DNA of 64,000 nucleotides from Streptomyces sp. CB02366. Its GTDB lineage: Bacteria > Actinomycetota > Actinomycetes > Streptomycetales > Streptomycetaceae. The position numbers were made by a program, and so were the translations under genes. The notes under the pieces were generated by a model, which was given only the letters and a program-made list of their open reading frames with translations, was not told the origin of the DNA and ran no database searches. Location of the stretch: contig NZ_LIVT01000010.1 of NCBI RefSeq assembly GCF_001905905.1, forward strand, positions 62,001-126,000. Direction: 5' to 3'. Below, piece by piece: positions 51,317-60,385 of the stretch. Positions within the stretch are counted from its first letter, which is position 1, and the number at the start of each line of letters is the position of its first letter.

Positions 51317-51379
51317 CCGGAGCCCTCCCGGCCCGCCCCGGAGCCCTCCCGGACCGCCCCGGAGCCCTCCCGGACCGCC
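51317..51379. repeat. Three 21-bp tandem repeats upstream of cysS
   Basis: Three contiguous 21-bp copies of CCGGAGCCCTCCCGGACCGCC (the first with one change) lie 75 bp before the cysS start. A separate run of four GGGGC units lies at about 51250-51271. Confidence 0.9.
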
Positions 51380-51453
51380 CCGGTGCCAGAAAGTTGTCCC
51401 CGCGATCCGCCAAGGGTCGCGGGGCACTGGTGTCGGCCTACTACCCTTGAGGG

Positions 51454-52854
51454 GTGACTATTCGCCTGCACGACACCAACGCCCGGCAGATCCGTGACTT
51501 CGTCCCGCTCACCGCGGGCTGTGTCTCGATCTACCTCTGCGGCGCCACGGTCCAGGCGGCTCCGCACATCGGCCACATCCGGTCGGGCCTGAACTTCGAC
51601 ATCATGCGCCGCTGGTTCGCGTACCGCGGCTACGACGTCACGTTCATCCGGAACGTCACCGACATCGACGACAAGATCATCGCGAAGTCCGCCGAGCAGG
51701 GCCGTCCGTGGTGGTCGATCGGCTACGAGAACGAGCGCGCGTTCAACGACGGCTACGACGCGCTCGGCTGCCTGCCGCCCACCTACGAGCCCCGCGCCAC
51801 CGGCCACGTCCCCGAGATGATCGAGATGATGCGCGGCCTGATCGAGAGCGGCCACGCCTACGAGGCCGACGGCAACGTCTACTTCGACGTGCGCTCGCTC
51901 CCGAGCTACCTGGAGCTGTCCAACCAGGAGCTGGACGATCTGCGCCAGCCCTCCGGCGAGGGCGAGACCGGCAAGCGCGACCCGCGCGACTTCGCCATGT
52001 GGAAGGCGGCCAAGCCGGGCGAACCCAGCTGGGAGACCCCGTGGGGCCGCGGCCGGCCCGGCTGGCACCTGGAGTGCTCCGCGATGGCCCACAAGTACCT
52101 GGGCTCCGCGTTCGACATCCACGGCGGCGGCCTCGACCTGGTCTTCCCGCACCACGAGAACGAGATCGCCCAGGCCAAGGCGTACGGCGACGAGTTCGCC
52201 CACTACTGGGTGCACAACGCCTGGGTCACCATGTCCGGCGAGAAGATGTCGAAGTCGCTCGGCAACTCGGTCCTCGTCAGCGAGATGGTCAAGCACTGGC
52301 GCCCGATCGTCCTGCGCTACTACCTGGGCACCCCGCACTACCGGTCGATGATCGAGTACAGCGAGGAGGCCCTGCGCGAGGCCGAGTCCGCGTTCGCCCG
52401 CATCGAGGGCTTCGTCCAGCGCGTCACCGAGAAGGTGGGGGAGACCGTTCCCCCCGCCGCCGAGGTGCCGCCCGCCTTCGCCGAGGCGATGGACGAGGAC
52501 CTGGGCGTCCCGCAGGCGCTGGCGATCATCCACACCACCGTCCGCCAGGGCAACAGCGCGCTGGCCGCCGACGACAAGGAAGCCGCCGCCGCCCGCCTCG
52601 CCGAGGTCCGGGCCATGCTCGGCGTCCTCGGCCTGGACCCGCTCGACCCGCACTGGGCGGGCGAGACCGACCGGGGCGAGGACCTGCACGGCGTCGTCGA
52701 CACCCTGGTGCGCCTCGTCCTCGACCAGCGGCAGTCGGCCCGCGAACGCAAGGACTGGGCCGCCGCCGACGCCATCCGCGACCAGCTCAACCAGTCCGGC
52801 CTCGTCATCGAGGACAGCCCCAGCGGCCCCCGCTGGACGCTGGGACCGCGCTGA
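51454..52854 (+). CDS. cysS: Cysteinyl-tRNA synthetase
   Basis: A 466-residue class I synthetase that charges tRNA-Cys. The HIGH motif is PHIGHIRSG, the KMSKS motif is EKMSKSLG, and zinc ligands include the Cys of YLCGAT and WHLECS with HH in VFPHHENE. Full length; the MshC ligase paralogue is shorter. The start is GTG with TACCCT at 51442-51447 six nt upstream, so the message is likely leaderless. cysS-rlmB is the standard actinobacterial pair. Confidence 0.96.
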   Translation: MTIRLHDTNARQIRDFVPLTAGCVSIYLCGATVQAAPHIGHIRSGLNFDIMRRWFAYRGYDVTFIRNVTDIDDKIIAKSAEQGRPWWSIGYENERAFNDGYDALGCLPPTYEPRATGHVPEMIEMMRGLIESGHAYEADGNVYFDVRSLPSYLELSNQELDDLRQPSGEGETGKRDPRDFAMWKAAKPGEPSWETPWGRGRPGWHLECSAMAHKYLGSAFDIHGGGLDLVFPHHENEIAQAKAYGDEFAHYWVHNAWVTMSGEKMSKSLGNSVLVSEMVKHWRPIVLRYYLGTPHYRSMIEYSEEALREAESAFARIEGFVQRVTEKVGETVPPAAEVPPAFAEAMDEDLGVPQALAIIHTTVRQGNSALAADDKEAAAARLAEVRAMLGVLGLDPLDPHWAGETDRGEDLHGVVDTLVRLVLDQRQSARERKDWAAADAIRDQLNQSGLVIEDSPSGPRWTLGPR

Positions 52855-52952
52855 GCACCGTCGCCCAGCAGCGCAGATGTGCCGCCCGGCGATCCGGGCG
52901 GCACACTTTCCCTATACGTACGCACGTCTGAAAGCAACGAAACAGGTAGATC

Positions 52953-53909
52953 ATGGCCGGGAACAGCCAGCGCAGGAACCGCCGCACGTCCAACAAGAAG
53001 GGCATGCAGGTCGGCAGCGGTGGCCAGCGACGCCGTGGTCTCGAAGGCAAGGGACCGACGCCGCCCGCCTCCGCCCGCAAGGGACACAAGAAGAACCGGG
53101 TCGCCAACGCCCAGGCCAAGCAGGCCGCGGCCCGCCGCCCCGCGCCCCGGCGCGGCGGCGTGAAGGGCACCTCGGAGATGGTCGTCGGCCGCAACCCGGT
53201 CTACGAGGCCCTGCGCGACGGCGTGCCCGCCGTGACGCTGTACGTCCAGCAGTTCATCGACAACGACGAGCGCGTCCGCGACGTGCTCAAGCTCGCGGGC
53301 GAGCGCGGCAACATCAACCTGATGGAGGCCCCCCGCCCCGAGCTGGACCGGATGACGAACGGCCTGAACCACCAGGGCCTCGTCCTCCAGGTCCCGCCGT
53401 ACGAGTACGCGCACCCGGACGACCTGCTCGCCGCCGCGGCCGACAGCCACGAGGACCCGCTGATCGTCGCCCTCGACGGGGTGACCGACCCGCGCAACCT
53501 CGGCGCGATCGTCCGCTCGGTCTCCGCGTTCGGCGGCCACGGCGTCGTCGTGCCCGAGCGCCGGGCGGCCGGCATGACCGCCGGGGCGTGGAAGTCCTCG
53601 GCCGGTACGGCGGCCCGCACCCCCGTCTCCCGGGTCACCAACCTCACCCGCGCGCTGGAGGGCTACCAGAAGGCGGGCCTCACGGTCGTCGGCCTGGCCG
53701 CCGACGGCGAGCACACGGTGGAGGACCTGGAGGCGCTGGACGGTCCGGTCGTCATCGTCATCGGCAGCGAGGGCAAGGGGCTCGGCCGGCTCGTCGGCGA
53801 GACCTGCGACTACCGGGTGCGGATCTCGATGCCGGGCGGCGCGGAGTCGCTCAACGCCGGCGTCGCGGCGGGCATCGTGCTGTACGAGGTGGCCCGCCGC
53901 CGCGCCTGA
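52953..53909 (+). CDS. rlmB: 23S rRNA 2'-O-ribose methyltransferase RlmB (SpoU family)
   Basis: A 318-residue SPOUT methyltransferase. A Lys/Arg-rich N-terminal extension (about 1-65) precedes the substrate-binding domain (VVGRNPVYEALR) and the knotted catalytic domain with VALDGVTDPRNLGAIVRS, VIGSEGKGL and RISMPGGAESLNAGVAAGI. E. coli RlmB modifies G2251 of 23S rRNA. The basic extension is usual in Actinobacteria. Confidence 0.95.
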   Translation: MAGNSQRRNRRTSNKKGMQVGSGGQRRRGLEGKGPTPPASARKGHKKNRVANAQAKQAAARRPAPRRGGVKGTSEMVVGRNPVYEALRDGVPAVTLYVQQFIDNDERVRDVLKLAGERGNINLMEAPRPELDRMTNGLNHQGLVLQVPPYEYAHPDDLLAAAADSHEDPLIVALDGVTDPRNLGAIVRSVSAFGGHGVVVPERRAAGMTAGAWKSSAGTAARTPVSRVTNLTRALEGYQKAGLTVVGLAADGEHTVEDLEALDGPVVIVIGSEGKGLGRLVGETCDYRVRISMPGGAESLNAGVAAGIVLYEVARRRA

Positions 53910-54157
53910 CCGGCCTGGTCCGGCCGCCCGGCGTCCTCCGTCCGGGGCGGCCGGGCGCAGCCGTACGCCTCCGTCCGGGGCCCTCGCTCCACCTCCGCGG
54001 GACGGCCCCGGACGCCCGGTGGAGACGCCGTTCACCGGAGTTGACGCGCGAGAGCCGAACACCCATCCAGGATGCCCGAGTTTGGCCTGATCTTGACGGG
54101 TCTCGGACAGATTCCGTGCGGTCAAGGCAGTGTCCTAAACACACATCACTCGGTTAG

Positions 54158-55798
54158 ATGAGTGTGGACACCAGAACGCCTCGGTTCGACGAGCAACCCG
54201 CCCTGAGCATGACCAAGGTGGACAGCGACCCCGCGCAGGTCATCGTCAACCACGCCAGCTTCCGGGTGCAGCTCGCCCCGGGCCAGCGCGCACGGCTGCG
54301 CGGTGCCCCCGCGGAGACGGCCCGCATCCCCGCCATGAGCGGCGCCGGCGGCCGCCGCCGGGCGCCGGTCGTCTGGAGCGGGAAGTCCGCTCCCGGCGAC
54401 CCCGGCGCCACGGGCCTCCTCCAGGCCGTGCGCAACTCCACCGCCGGACACCTCGACGCCGGACTCGGCGGGTCGTCCGGAGGCGGTCACGGAGCGGGCG
54501 CGACGCAGGTCATCCCGCTCCTGGAGGAGACGCAGCCCACCCCCGTACTGACCGCCCCCCGCCCCCCGGAGCGCACCGGCCCCCTGCTGCCGCCCATGCG
54601 GCAGGCCGTCGGCGCGTACGACGACCCGGCCGACGGCCACGCGGGATCCGGGGGCGGCTACGACGAGGACGCCGACCCGGACTCCGCCGAAGCGGCAGAG
54701 GCCCGGCACGCGCCGGGCGACCCCGTCCGGCACGCCTACTACCCCGGCCGCCGGATGAACCTGGGCGTCGTCCTGCTCCCCATGCGGGTCCTCCTCGGCT
54801 TCATCTCCATCTACGACGGCATGGGCAAACTGTGCGACCCCGTCTACTTCGACGGCGGCGAGCGCGGTTCGATGGTGAAGTGGCTGACCTCCCTGCACCC
54901 GTGGGCGGTGGCCGAACCGCTGCGCGACTCCGCGCTCTCCCACCCGGTCGGCGCGGGACTCACCGTCGCCTTCCTCCAGGTCGTGGTCGGCGTGCTCACC
55001 GTCCTCGGACTCTGGCAGCGGGTCGCCGCCGCGTTCGGCGCGCTGCTCTCGGCCGCGCTGCTGCTCACCGTCAGCTGGCGCTCGGTCCCGGTGTACGACG
55101 CCCCCGACATCATCCTGCTGGCCGCCTGGAGCCCGCTGATCATCGCGGGCGCCCCGGTCTACTCCCTGGACGGCCGGCTGGCCGGAGAGGCATGGCGCAC
55201 GCTCGGCCCGCGCTCGGCCCTCTGGGACCTGCGCCGCCGGGTCCTGCGGCGCGGCACCGTCATCGCCACGGTCGTCGTCGGCCTCACGCTGCTCATCGGC
55301 TCCATCCTCGGCGGCGCGGTCCGCTCCACCGAGGTCGTCACCGTCCCCGACCGCAACGACAACCCCACCAACCGCCTCCCCGGCATTCCACTGCCCGAGG
55401 AGTCCACGGGCGAGCGCGAGGCGTCCCGTACACCGCGACAGCCGGAGAAACCGCGGCCCACCCCCTCCGGGGCCGCGAGCACGCCCACCGCCGGACAGAC
55501 CGGCCCCGGCGCCGCCCGCGAGACCGGGGGCGGCCAGAGCACCGGCTCGGACGGCACCCGGCCCAGCCAGACCCAGGGCACGGGCCAGGCGCCCCCGCAG
55601 CAGTCCACCCCGCAGGAGCCCCCGCCCGCCACCAGCGCCGGCCCCACCTCCGCGGGCTCCACCGGCGGCGACGGCTCCTCCGGCGGCAGCACCGGCGGCG
55701 GCGAACCGGAGCCCACCGGCGGCTCGACCTCCTCCGGCGGCGAGGGTTCGACCTCGGGCGGAGGCGGCCGGAACCCCATCGGCGGCCTCCTCGGCTGA
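54158..55798 (+). CDS. DoxX-like membrane protein with long disordered ends
   Basis: A 546-residue protein. An unstructured N-terminal 195 residues is followed by a DoxX-type four-helix membrane domain (about 200-340: NLGVVLLPMRVLLGFISIYDGMGKL, FLQVVVGVLTVLGLWQRVAAAFGALL), one more span (VIATVVVGLTLLIGSI) and a 140-residue Pro/Gly/Ser/Thr-rich extracytoplasmic tail. DoxX proteins take part in thiosulfate oxidation or redox complexes in some species; here the role is unknown. A strong terminator follows. Confidence 0.8.
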   Translation: MSVDTRTPRFDEQPALSMTKVDSDPAQVIVNHASFRVQLAPGQRARLRGAPAETARIPAMSGAGGRRRAPVVWSGKSAPGDPGATGLLQAVRNSTAGHLDAGLGGSSGGGHGAGATQVIPLLEETQPTPVLTAPRPPERTGPLLPPMRQAVGAYDDPADGHAGSGGGYDEDADPDSAEAAEARHAPGDPVRHAYYPGRRMNLGVVLLPMRVLLGFISIYDGMGKLCDPVYFDGGERGSMVKWLTSLHPWAVAEPLRDSALSHPVGAGLTVAFLQVVVGVLTVLGLWQRVAAAFGALLSAALLLTVSWRSVPVYDAPDIILLAAWSPLIIAGAPVYSLDGRLAGEAWRTLGPRSALWDLRRRVLRRGTVIATVVVGLTLLIGSILGGAVRSTEVVTVPDRNDNPTNRLPGIPLPEESTGEREASRTPRQPEKPRPTPSGAASTPTAGQTGPGAARETGGGQSTGSDGTRPSQTQGTGQAPPQQSTPQEPPPATSAGPTSAGSTGGDGSSGGSTGGGEPEPTGGSTSSGGEGSTSGGGGRNPIGGLLG

Positions 55799-55830
55799 CC
55801 CGTACGACGCCCGTACGACCGCGACGGCAC

Positions 55831-55881
55831 GAAGGGGCGGCCCCCACCCGGACGGAAGAACCGGGTGGGGGCCGCCCCTTC
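55831..55881. terminator. Bidirectional terminator with perfect 21-bp arms
   Basis: Arms at 55831-55851 and 55861-55881 are perfectly complementary with a 9-nt loop. The hairpin lies between the DoxX gene and the convergent nucleotidyltransferase gene. Confidence 0.9.
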
Positions 55882-56015
55882 ACGCGCGACGCCGGAGGCG
55901 CGGGCCGCGGTGCGAAGGCGCGGGCCGCGGTGTGCGGTGCGAAGGCGGGGACCAGGGCTTGCGGAGGCGGGGGCCGGGGCCCGCGGGCGCGGGGGCCGGG
56001 GTGGGCGGGCGCGGG
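55882..56015. repeat. GC-rich degenerate repeats
   Basis: Degenerate copies of AGGCGCGGGCCGCGGTGCGA occur near 55899-55945, followed by GGGGGCCGGGGCCCGCGGGC-type sequence. No gene is likely here. Confidence 0.55.
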
Positions 56016-56732
56016 TCAGCCGTTGTGGGAGCCGAGTTCGCGGGCCGCCTCGGTGAGGTCCTTCGCGGTGTCGATGGCCCGCCAGTACGCCCCGTGCGGC
56101 AACGGATAGCCGGCCAACAGCCGCTCGCGGGCGAGCCGGGGGAACGTGGTCCGCTCGTGATCGCCCCGGTCCGGCAGCAGCTTCGTGAAGGCGGGCGAGA
56201 ACACGTACACCCCCGCGTTGATCAGATACGGGGAGGGCGGCGACTCGATGAAGTCCGTGATGTGCCCGAACGCGTCCGTCTCCACCGCACCCCAGGGGAT
56301 GCGGGGCCGGGCGAGGGCGAGGGTGGCGGCGGCGTCGCGCTCCGTGTGGAAGGCGGCCATCTCCCGCAGGGAGAAGCGGGTCCAGATGTCGCCGTTGGTG
56401 GCGTACCAGGGCTGCTCCGGATCGGGCAGCCGGCTCGCCGCGTACTTCAACCCGCCGCCGCGCCCCAGCGGTTCGGGCTCCACGACGGTGGTGACCCGCA
56501 GCGGCAGCGCGGCCGACTCCAGCCATTCCTGGAGCACCTCGGCGAGGTGCCCGCAGGAGACCACGGCGTCGGTGACGCCTTCGGCGGCCAGCCAGGACAG
56601 CTGATGGCCGATGATCGGCGTCCCGGTGCCGGGGATCTCGACCATCGGCTTGGGGCGGTCGTCGGTGTACGGCCGCAGCCGCGACCCCTGGCCACCGGCA
56701 AGGATCACGGCCTGCGTCGGATACGTATGCAT
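56016..56732 (-). CDS. Sugar-1-phosphate nucleotidyltransferase
   Basis: A 238-residue nucleotidyltransferase (GT-A-like fold) with the signature VILAGGQGSRLRPYTDDRPKPM, PLGRGGGLKYA and the metal-binding NGDIW. These enzymes make NDP-sugars such as GDP-mannose or dTDP-glucose; the sugar cannot be told here. Start MHTYPTQ: TATCGT (56740-56745, reverse strand) leaves 7 nt to the ATG, a leaderless start. Confidence 0.88.
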   Translation of the reverse strand: MHTYPTQAVILAGGQGSRLRPYTDDRPKPMVEIPGTGTPIIGHQLSWLAAEGVTDAVVSCGHLAEVLQEWLESAALPLRVTTVVEPEPLGRGGGLKYAASRLPDPEQPWYATNGDIWTRFSLREMAAFHTERDAAATLALARPRIPWGAVETDAFGHITDFIESPPSPYLINAGVYVFSPAFTKLLPDRGDHERTTFPRLARERLLAGYPLPHGAYWRAIDTAKDLTEAARELGSHNG

Positions 56733-56867
56733 GCCAGGCACGATAGGCGGTGGCCGGCGCTGCACGGGCGGTACCCGGTGGGGAAGGCGGCGCTCGACGC
56801 GGCCGTCTCCCCGGCTGGGCCGACGCGACCGGCTTCCGGGCTCAGCCGACGCGACCGGCTTCCGGGC

Positions 56868-57281
56868 TCAGCTGAACTGCGCGACGCCGGAGGCGAAGGA
56901 GGTGTCGCAGACGGGGCGGGAGAAGCGGTGGGCCCGGGTCGGGCCGTACTGCTCGACGGCCGCCTTGCCGAGCGCCCTCGCGATCGACATGCAGTGGCGG
57001 GCGAGCGAGGGACGCTGCTCCACGGCGCGCTGGAGGCCCGTGAGCGCGGCGCCCGGGTCCTTCTCCTGGAGCTCCACGAGCAGCTTCTCGCGCAGGACGT
57101 CCTGCGGCGCGTGCGGCTTCGCGGGCTTGGACACGGTCTCCGAGGAGGCGGCGAGCAGCTGGGAGTCGTTGTCCGTCGCGGCCCACGGAACGGTGGTGAC
57201 CGCCAGAGTCCCGGACAGAACCATGACGACGGGCAGGACGAGAGCGAGGGATCGGCCGATGCGGCGCGCGGTGTGGGTCAC
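56868..57281 (-). CDS. Small secreted protein of unknown function
   Basis: A 137-residue protein with a signal peptide (about 8-33: RRIGRSLALVLPVVMVLSGTLAV) and a mature helical part with two cysteines (ARHCMSIARALG, RPVCDTSFASG) that may form a disulfide. The GTG start follows TACGCT (57288-57293, reverse strand) by 6 nt, so the message is likely leaderless. The family is not recognised. Confidence 0.7.
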   Translation of the reverse strand: MTHTARRIGRSLALVLPVVMVLSGTLAVTTVPWAATDNDSQLLAASSETVSKPAKPHAPQDVLREKLLVELQEKDPGAALTGLQRAVEQRPSLARHCMSIARALGKAAVEQYGPTRAHRFSRPVCDTSFASGVAQFS

Positions 57282-57520
57282 GCAGCGAGCGTAGCGGCCG
57301 GTGATGACTCGATGACAATTCGTCACTCTCGTGGGGGATGGTTCGACGCGTCCTTTCGAATACGAGGTTGACGAAGCGGGGTGAAATGCGGAGTGTGCCG
57401 GGGTTTTTGGCCCGTACGCCGCCGAAACCCGAACCACCGTGCTCTCCTCACCCCTCCCCGCTCCGTCGTTGCCGTGATCATGAACCGGTCCTCTTGCTCC
57501 CGTGCTCTGCCGACGGGGCG

Positions 57521-58624
57521 TCAGGGGCTGATCGAGAGAAAGACGAAGGACGCGAAGAGGGTCAGGTGCAGACCGCCCTGGAGCAGCGTGGCGCGGCCGG
57601 TGACGACCGTGAGGACGCTGACGACCACGGTGAGGGCCAGCATCACCATGTGTGTCGCGCCGAGGCCGAGCAGCAGCGGGCCCTCCATCCAGATCGACGC
57701 CACCGCGATGGCGGGGATGGTGAGGCCGATGCTCGCGATGGCGGAACCGTGGGCGAGGTTGAGGCTGATCTGGGTGCGGTCCTGGCGGGCGGAGCGGGAC
57801 GCGGCCAGGGTCTCGGGCAGCAGCACGAGCAGCGCGATGATCACACCGACGAAGGCCGGCGGCAGTCCCGCGGCGTCGACGCCCGACTCGATGACGGGCG
57901 AGAGGCCCTTGGTGTTGCCGACCACCGCGACGAGCGCGACGAGCAGCAGACCGAGACTGAGGAAGGTCTCGCGATTGCTCGGCGGGTGGGCGTGGTCCTC
58001 CTCGTCGAGCACCTCGCCGTCCCGGGTGACGGGCAGGAAGTACTCGCGGTGCCTGATCGTCTGCATGGCCACGAACAGCAGATACACCGCCAGGGAGACG
58101 ACGGCCGCGAAGGCGAGCTGCGCACCGGTGAACTCCGGGCCCGGGGCGCCGGTGGTGAAGGTCGGCAGAACCAGGCTGAGCGTGGCGAGCGTCGTCACCG
58201 TCGCCACGGCGGCGACGGTGCCCTCCGTGCTGAACGGCGCGATACCGCCCTTCCACGCGCCGACGAACAGGGAGAGACCCACGATGCCGTTACAGGTGAT
58301 CATCACGGCGGCGAAGACGGTGTCGCGGGCGAGCGAGGAGGTCTTGGCCCCGCCGTCAGCCATCAAGGTGACGATCAGGGCGACCTCGATGATGGTCACG
58401 GCGACGGCGAGCACCAGGGAGCCGAAGGGCTCACCGACCCGGTGCGCGACCACTTCCGCGTGGTGCACGGCGGAGAGGACCGCTCCGGCGAGACAGAGCG
58501 CGACGAGCGCTACCACCACCCCGGGTATCTCGCGCCCCCAGGTGAAGGCGAGTACCACCAGGGCGAGCACGGGCACGGCTATGGTGCCGATATTGGTGAG
58601 GGGACCGGGTTTCGTCGTAGCCAT
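57521..58624 (-). CDS. Calcium/proton antiporter (ChaA/CaxA family)
   Basis: A 367-residue cation exchanger with about eleven spans. Two inverted halves each carry an alpha repeat (SLVLAVAVTIIEVALIV and NLAHGSAIASIGLTIPAIAVAS) with conserved acidic and polar residues, as in ChaA-type Ca2+ or Na+/H+ antiporters. It should expel Ca2+ or Na+ at high pH. A long cytosolic loop (about 195-225) has HAHPPSNRE. Confidence 0.87.
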   Translation of the reverse strand: MATTKPGPLTNIGTIAVPVLALVVLAFTWGREIPGVVVALVALCLAGAVLSAVHHAEVVAHRVGEPFGSLVLAVAVTIIEVALIVTLMADGGAKTSSLARDTVFAAVMITCNGIVGLSLFVGAWKGGIAPFSTEGTVAAVATVTTLATLSLVLPTFTTGAPGPEFTGAQLAFAAVVSLAVYLLFVAMQTIRHREYFLPVTRDGEVLDEEDHAHPPSNRETFLSLGLLLVALVAVVGNTKGLSPVIESGVDAAGLPPAFVGVIIALLVLLPETLAASRSARQDRTQISLNLAHGSAIASIGLTIPAIAVASIWMEGPLLLGLGATHMVMLALTVVVSVLTVVTGRATLLQGGLHLTLFASFVFLSISP

Positions 58625-58913
58625 GCCCCCACGCTCTCAGCACCGAGAGCAAAGTCCGAGTAAAATGACGCCGCTCGCCGAAGCCGTGATCATTCCCACA
58701 CTGCTCGATGCGGCGTATGCTCCGCCCTCGCCGTTCCGGACGGGGCGTGGCGCAGCCGTCGCCCGGAAAGCCCCCGGGCGCGGGCGCGGGACCATGGTGA
58801 TGACGCAGCCGGCGTCGGCCCTCGGCCGCCGCCCACCGGGTTCCAACGACATCGGCCCCGCGCCCCCGGGGTGTGGCCGGGGAGGCGGGGCCGTGCGCAG
58901 GGCGGGAGGCGCG
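58625..58913. other. Gap between the antiporter and msiK genes
   Basis: 289 bases without a convincing gene. The right end (about 58855-58892) has an imperfect GC-rich hairpin (GGCCCCGCGCCCCC with GGGGAGGCGGGGCC) just past the msiK stop, a likely msiK terminator. The left end is the antiporter promoter region. Confidence 0.5.
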
Positions 58914-60050
58914 TCAGTTGGCGAGGCGCTCGCCGGTGGAGGTCGCGAAGACGTGCAGCTCGTCCGGGCGCGGGACGACGTGCAGCTCGGTGCCCTTCTC
59001 CGGGACGGCACGGCCGCCGACGCGGACGACCAGGTCCTTGTGCTCGCCGCCGACCCGCGTGGAGCCGTAGACGAAGCCGTCGGCGCCCAGCTCCTCGACG
59101 ACGTTGACGGAGACGGCGAGACCGGCCGGCTCGTCCGAGGAGCCCTTGGTCAGCGTCTTCGCGGCGGCGCCGCCGTGCTCGACGATGTCGAAGTGCTCGG
59201 GGCGGATGCCGACGGTGACGGTGGTGTCACCGCGGTTCGCGGCGGCGGTGAGGGCCTCGCGGGAAACCGGGACAACGCTGTTGCCGAACTTCACGCCGCC
59301 GTCGGTGATCGGGACCTCGACGAGGTTCATCGCGGGGGAGCCGATGAAGCCGGCGACGAAGAGGTTGGCGGGGCGGTCGTACATGTTGCGCGGCGAGTCC
59401 ACCTGCTGGAGCAGCCCGTCCTTCAGCACCGCGACCCGGTCGCCCATGGTGAGGGCCTCGACCTGGTCGTGGGTGACGTACACGGTGGTGATGCCGAGGC
59501 GGCGCTGCAGCGAGGCGATCTGCGTACGGGTGGAGACGCGGAGCTTGGCGTCGAGGTTCGACAGCGGCTCGTCCATGAGGAACACCTGCGGCTCGCGCAC
59601 GATGGCGCGGCCCATCGCCACACGCTGGCGCTGACCGCCGGAGAGCGCCTTCGGCTTGCGGTCCAGGTACTCGGTGAGGTCGAGCATCTTGGCGGCCTCT
59701 TCGACCTTCGCCCGGATCTCGGTCTTGTTCACACCGGCGATCTTGAGCGCGAAGCCCATGTTGTCCGCGACGGTCATGTGCGGGTAGAGCGCGTAGTTCT
59801 GGAACACCATGGCGATGTCCCGGTCCTTCGGCGGCAGGTGCGTGACGTCGCGGTCGCCGATGCGGATCGCGCCGCCGTTGACGTCCTCCAGACCCGCGAG
59901 CATGCGCAGGGAGGTCGACTTGCCGCAACCGGAGGGGCCGACGAGGACGAGGAACTCGCCGTCGGCGATGTCGATCTCGAGCTGGTCCACAGCCGGCTTC
60001 GTGGAGCCGGGGTAGACGCGGGACGCCTTGTCGAACGTGACGCTGGCCAT
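58914..60050 (-). CDS. msiK: Multiple-sugar ABC transporter ATPase MsiK
   Basis: A 378-residue ATPase (Walker A GPSGCGKSTSL, signature LSGGQRQRVAMGRA, Walker B VFLMDEPLSNLDAKLR, C-terminal TOBE domain) of the MalK/UgpC type. In Streptomyces one MsiK serves many sugar ABC importers, including those for maltose, cellobiose and chitobiose. It is monocistronic, as expected for a shared subunit. The ATG at 60050 (MASVTF) was chosen over an upstream frame. Confidence 0.95.
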   Translation of the reverse strand: MASVTFDKASRVYPGSTKPAVDQLEIDIADGEFLVLVGPSGCGKSTSLRMLAGLEDVNGGAIRIGDRDVTHLPPKDRDIAMVFQNYALYPHMTVADNMGFALKIAGVNKTEIRAKVEEAAKMLDLTEYLDRKPKALSGGQRQRVAMGRAIVREPQVFLMDEPLSNLDAKLRVSTRTQIASLQRRLGITTVYVTHDQVEALTMGDRVAVLKDGLLQQVDSPRNMYDRPANLFVAGFIGSPAMNLVEVPITDGGVKFGNSVVPVSREALTAAANRGDTTVTVGIRPEHFDIVEHGGAAAKTLTKGSSDEPAGLAVSVNVVEELGADGFVYGSTRVGGEHKDLVVRVGGRAVPEKGTELHVVPRPDELHVFATSTGERLAN

Positions 60051-60101
60051 GATGAATCTTCTCCTCAACCGGCAGGAACGTGCCGGACGATCCGAGTAGG
60101 G

Positions 60102-60117
60102 AGTGGTCTGGTCCACA
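60102..60117 (-). promoter_or_regulatory. DasR-binding (dre)-like site upstream of msiK
   Basis: AGTGGTCTGGTCCACA matches the dre consensus AGTGGTCTAGACCACT at 13 of 16 positions. It lies about 50-70 nt before the msiK ATG. DasR, the GlcNAc regulator, would repress here until glucosamine-6-phosphate is present. Binding is predicted, not shown. Confidence 0.6.
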
Positions 60118-60134
60118 GACGCGGACCTGCCGTG

Positions 60135-60195
60135 ACGCTACCTGGCGTTCCTGCGCCCTGTCAGTACCTCTCGGGTCACGAAAATCGCTTTCGTG
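60135..60195 (-). promoter_or_regulatory. msiK promoter and upstream palindrome
   Basis: On the reverse strand CTGACA (60159-60164) and TAGCGT (60135-60140) are 18 bp apart, a good sigma70-type promoter. Just upstream lies a perfect palindrome CACGAAA-(5)-TTTCGTG (60177-60195) that may bind a regulator. This implies a leader of about 80 nt containing the DasR-like site. Confidence 0.55.
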
Positions 60196-60385
60196 CACCG
60201 GGGGACGCCAGAGCAACGCACTTTTGACCTGCCCCCGTGCAAGAGGGGACTTCCTGCTTCGGCACCCGCCGCCGACCGGACGTCGCCCTGAAGGCCACGC
60301 CCTGCCGGTCTCACACGGACTCCACAGGCATCACGGCCGACGGCCCGTCGGTCCGGCACGCCCTTCTCGCCTCTTCCTGAGCCGA
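60196..60385. other. Region beyond the tnpB 3' end
   Basis: The 190 bases between the msiK promoter palindrome and the tnpB stop hold no gene. In IS605-type elements the guide (omega) RNA is encoded at and beyond the 3' end of tnpB, so this is where it would be; its exact limits and the element's right end could not be defined. Confidence 0.4.
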
